DNA of 64,000 bases from Rotaria sp. Silwood1 (Eukaryota; Rotifera; Eurotatoria; Philodinida; Philodinidae): NCBI GenBank assembly GCA_905250075.1, contig CAJNOP010000029.1:1685701-1749700 (forward strand), in the 5' to 3' direction. The translations under genes were made by a program, and so were the position numbers. Below, piece by piece: positions 60,431 to 64,000 of the stretch. The notes beneath the pieces are model-generated. The model ran no database searches. It was given only the letters and a program-made list of their open reading frames with translations, and was not told the origin of the DNA. Every line of letters begins with the position of its first letter. The stretch's first letter is position 1.

Positions 60431-62654
60431 TGAAGCATAAAAAAGTATTGAATAAATAATTGGAAACAGATTAATTGAAGACGAAAACTAAAACGAGAAT
60501 GATATGCTGTTTTGTAGTTTTTGTCAATAGAAGTTTTGAACTATGATTCTGAATATTTTTTGCATAGCCCTGTATTGTAGACACAGACCATTTATGGATA
60601 TATTTGATAGTTAAATCTCAATTGGTGGAAAAGTATGGTCATATTCTGTTTAATGATGCGAAACATCATCAGAAATCAACTAACGAAGCAAAGAAGAAAA
60701 AAATAAATTATGATATATTTTTGACAGTTGTGACATAGAAAGCGTGGTTAGGACATATTGGTTACACAATATGATTAGTGGACATAATGTAAATCAGAGA
60801 ACAGAACGTGTTCAGTTTTTTTTATGAAGGCTAAACAGTATTGATTCGTCATTTAAATTATGAATTAATATCACTATAAGTCGAAAGTCATTTGTATCTT
60901 TTTTTTTATTATCGAATGTTTGATTATGCATGCCGAAATTCAATAGACGGTGACATGATAACAGTTTTATTTTCATAAAAAAGAAAAAGAAAAGATGATG
61001 CTGGCCGTGATTGAATTTAATTGGATTGATTTTTTAATACATAAATGATAACAAAAAAAGATGATTTAAATAGAACTTCTGATGTATAATACACTGATTA
61101 CGTGCTCAATAATCGGTAAAAACCTGTTGTAAAAAAAAATTGGAAAAGCTATTAAACAATTTCCATTGTTTAAAATTTATATTCAATGGATTTACAATAT
61201 TGTCGATGAAAATTCATTGAAGACACTTGTCTACAAAGTAAAGGTTAGAGCGTGTGTGTGCATCCTTCCCTCTTACGTCTGCAATCTCTATTCTAACTAA
61301 GGTATCGTTTTAGAACCATTCCTAAACTTATCTTTTTTCGACTTAATTTAAACGATCAATATTTTCTTTCAGCAGTTCTTAATTTAACTAAAAGAATAAT
61401 ATCCTCATATTCTCTTGTCTTCTTTATCCACATATATGCAATCTTTCATTTCTGGCTAAAAAAAAACAGAATAATTACAATATATATGCATCTGAATGAT
61501 ATTTCAATAGCTACGAATATTTATACTAAGAATCTTTACATAACACATGGAACTAAATAACTATTCAGTCAAAAAAATCGACAATAAATAAATAGCTGAG
61601 TGTTTATTAAATAACTATCAATATTCATTGAATAGTTATGAATATTTATTGAATATTTATTCGATAGTGTTTGTAGTTAAATACCTATTGACTAAGATAG
61701 ATTGCCAATAAACAATTAGCTGACTATTTATGAAGATTAAGTATATCACTATAAAAGTTTCCATACATATCTCTGTTCTGTATGTTTATCAACTTTCTCG
61801 ATACGTAATAGTTATATATCTTTTAAGAATTTGGTCGCTATATAGTAAAGTGGCGAATAATCTTTCCAAGCTTCATTACTGAAGAAATCAGTTGATAAAG
61901 TTGAGTTATTCAAACTTAAGTATACTCTAGTTGAATACAAAACATGGTAAATTTTTATTTGTCTTTCTAATTTATCTCAACTTTAGTAGTCAAAAAAACG
62001 GGTCAGAATACTCTTTTTCGATATGCATAGACTGCTAGAGTTTGTCGAATTCTAGCAAAACATATACAAAACGATACTTCAATCAACTTTACTAGCTGAA
62101 ACGTGACATAATTATTATTATTTTTGCAAAAAGTGCAAGATATAAAATGCTTAGTCATGATTTTTTATGTCTTCGACGCAATTTGAGTCATTTTCTTTAG
62201 ACGATATCTATAATGATTATGTATTCAATTGCATATTTCAATTTACTATTTTGCGTATGTACTTTATATGAATAATATCAATTTACTAAAAAGAATGAAA
62301 AACTTTTGACTACACTTTCAATTACTGTCTGCTCTTAAAAACAAATTATTCTTTCGTCATATACACTGGAAGATTTTTAGCAATTTGATTACTTCTTCTT
62401 TCAGGTCTGTCAACTACTAATTTATATGTTGTGTTGTGTCAAACACAATTGATTGGATCTAACTATTTCTTTTATACGTATACACTTAATGTTTAATTAT
62501 AACGTAGTATGAAATTATGAAAAACATAAAGAAAAACTGTAAAGAATGTTTTTATTTCTATCGATTCAAAAGTTGATAAGGGAAAAATAAACAATAAACT
62601 TCAAGTATATTCAATATTTAATATTTGACTATCTAAATTCTACATTGAAGAAAT
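60431..62654. other. Intergenic, no gene seen
   Basis: AT-rich sequence with several chance palindromic AT runs (about 61560-61760 is rich in tatttattgaatagt-like words). It runs up to the PGRP start codon. No gene, RNA or transposon end is supported. Confidence 0.45.
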
Positions 62655-63063
62655 ATGAAAAGTTTATTTACTTATCTGTTGTTTATCACTTCTGTTAATG
62701 GTCAATCACCCTGTGATGAAGTATCGTTCGTTGACCGAGCTGGATGGGGCGCACGAGAACCAACCTCAATAACAAATCTAACAGAAAAACCACTCTCATT
62801 TTATGTTATTCATCACACTTATTCACCTCCAAAGTAGATCTCTTCTATGTAAAATAATTTAATTAAGTTCATTCTTTATAGTTGCTATGATGATATATCC
62901 TGTATTCAACGAGTAAAATCTGTTCAAGACTATCATCAACTTGATCAAGGATGGGTAGATATAGGTTATCATTTTTTAGTTGGTGAAAATGGAAAAGTTT
63001 ATGAAGGTCGAGGATGGGATCGTCAAGCTGCTCATTCAATTGGATGGAATGACAACTCATATG
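62655..63063 (+). CDS. Secreted short peptidoglycan recognition protein, 5' part
   Basis: Exons 62655-62833 and 62882-63063 encode the first 120 residues plus one base (phase 1), followed by a GTAAAT donor. Residues 1-16 are a signal peptide (SLFTYLLFITSVNG). The PGRP/amidase_2 fold starts at FVDRAGWGAREPTS. His53 in FYVIHHTYSPP is the first zinc ligand. Cys61-Cys67 form the conserved small disulfide loop, and WVDIGYHFLVGENGKVYEGRGW contains Tyr89 of the catalytic type. The remaining zinc ligands (His and Cys in the second half) lie in exons not found in the window. Family role: binding, and when zinc is held, cleaving bacterial peptidoglycan. Downstream sequence is mariner-derived, so the missing exons are either beyond the window or lost. 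Confidence 0.88.
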
Positions 63064-63238
63064 GTAAATAGTTTTTATCTAATAGGTAATGCAAAATTCA
63101 TTGAAAAGATATTGAGCTGTATAATTCAACTATTCTAGAAGATAAAAAACTATTTTTTTGGATGAGAAAGATCATGCCAACTACTGCAAAAAGAATTGTA
63201 CTTCGAGAACTGAATACGATCCATCTCATCATATAGCT

Positions 63239-64000
63239 TGAAGCTTCTTCTAAATGCCCTTCATCATGGCTTGTAACATTTCCTGATCAATTTCTTGTGC
63301 TGTTTGTTTGATTCTCTGAGCCGAATAATCAACATTTTTTTGCTTCCGAATTGTTTTCATATATGTTCGTTGTTTAATTACAGTTCATAAAGTTTTAATT
63401 AGACGAGCTTAGGGCAAGTTTGGTGGATTATCAGTACGAGAAATAAATGTATGTTTGTCTCATTCAAACGTTCTTGAATGATAGTTAAATAATGAGTCCT
63501 TGCTAAATTGAGCCAAAACAGATGAGTTCCATCTCAATGATATTTATTAATAGAGGACGACATACTTTTAATAATACATCCTTTTAAATATATTTCTTGA
63601 TCGATAACTTACTTGCCCTTGTGAACATAGACATTAGAAACCTTCTTCGATAACATAGCCATCTAAATTATTGCATTCGGTTCAAATTTTGCTTTCTGTT
63701 GAAACTTGATGTGCGGAAAAGTTGTAGCTATATCGGTTGAATAAAAATAGCGATTTCTGATGAAGTTGGTTTTTGTCGCTTTGAAGTATTTTTCATAGTC
63801 CATAATTCAATTACATACATGTAACAATGTTCAATATACTTTTCCACAACTGTTTCGTACTTGAATGTTTTGTTATTCACTATCTATTTTTGTAGTTTTT
63901 CGACGTTTTCTTATAATATCTGATGTTCATTATCGAAGTTTGCGTGAAACTGTTGACTGGTGTACTCAACGTCGTCGTACTATTTTATGTTGACTTAAAT
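63239..64000 (-). mobile_element. Tc1/mariner transposase remnant, cut by the window edge
   Basis: Reading the minus strand from 64000 down, recognisable pieces of a mariner-type transposase occur in order. There is an N-terminal helix-turn-helix-like piece (HQSTVSRKLR and IIRKRRKT, about 63910-63985). Then come KFQQKAKF-like and MAMLSKKVSN (about 63640-63720), DGTHLFWLNLARTHY (about 63490-63540, a DG..FW.D.A..H block whose expected Asp is replaced by Asn), and NPPNLP.ARLIK (about 63400-63440). A tail ends near 63239. Stops and frame changes are frequent, so the copy is dead. Terminal repeats were not found; the 5' end is outside the window. It lies antisense just after the second PGRP exon. 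Confidence 0.75.

Noticed and set aside
1-64000. CRISPR arrays, rRNA genes, tRNA genes, retroviral or LTR elements
   Set aside because: None could be recognised on either strand by reading; no regular spacer-repeat pattern, rRNA core, tRNA box pair or reverse transcriptase motif was seen.

Overview
The window looks like nuclear DNA of a small invertebrate, most likely a bdelloid rotifer (Rotaria/Adineta type). This is an inference. The sequence is very AT-rich. Genes are split by GT-AG introns, many only 50-100 bp with T-rich 3' ends, and coding parts use A/T-ending codons. The products are animal proteins (otubain, ZBBX, CNBD2, Mieap/SPATA18, a CABIT protein, PGRP) beside an ADP-ribosyltransferase-TPR gene of a kind expanded in bdelloids. 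Exon joins were worked out by hand from splice sites and codon phase. No homology search was run.

Layout. 1-4.6 kb has no convincing gene but holds two inverted-repeat elements (302-1540 with iterated GTCGAC motifs; 2273-3232 with ~215-bp arms). 4.6-19.8 kb is a run of plus-strand genes: otubain deubiquitinase (4624-8595, with one 2.84-kb intron), a vWC-domain membrane protein with a PPPY tail (9321-10213), a ZBBX-like B-box protein in 11 exons (10907-16857), and a CNBD2-like protein in 11 exons (17227-19808). 19.8-34 kb is sparse: a small unrecognised gene (23147-23780), a minus-strand type I surface protein with a Thr-rich stalk (25950-28264), and a 433-bp palindromic MITE flanked by TA (29450-29882).

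34-43 kb holds an unrecognised three-exon gene (34008-35439) and a Mieap/SPATA18-like gene (36119-42844). The Mieap gene has two alternative phase-compatible first exons and carries two apparent genes inside its introns, one on each strand. 43-52 kb holds an intact ADP-ribosyltransferase-TPR gene (49501-51558) and a decayed upstream copy in the same orientation (45595-47765). 54-60.5 kb holds a CABIT/GAREM-like adaptor, an unrecognised two-exon gene, and a minus-strand glycosyltransferase with a decayed second copy. 62.6-64 kb starts a secreted PGRP whose known exons end at 63063; the sequence after that is an antisense, decayed mariner transposase reaching the window edge.

There is no operon logic. 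The genes look like independent eukaryotic units for ubiquitin editing, ciliary or sperm-type proteins (ZBBX, CNBD2), mitochondrial quality control, signalling adaptors and innate immunity or stress. Duplication followed by decay of one copy is seen twice.
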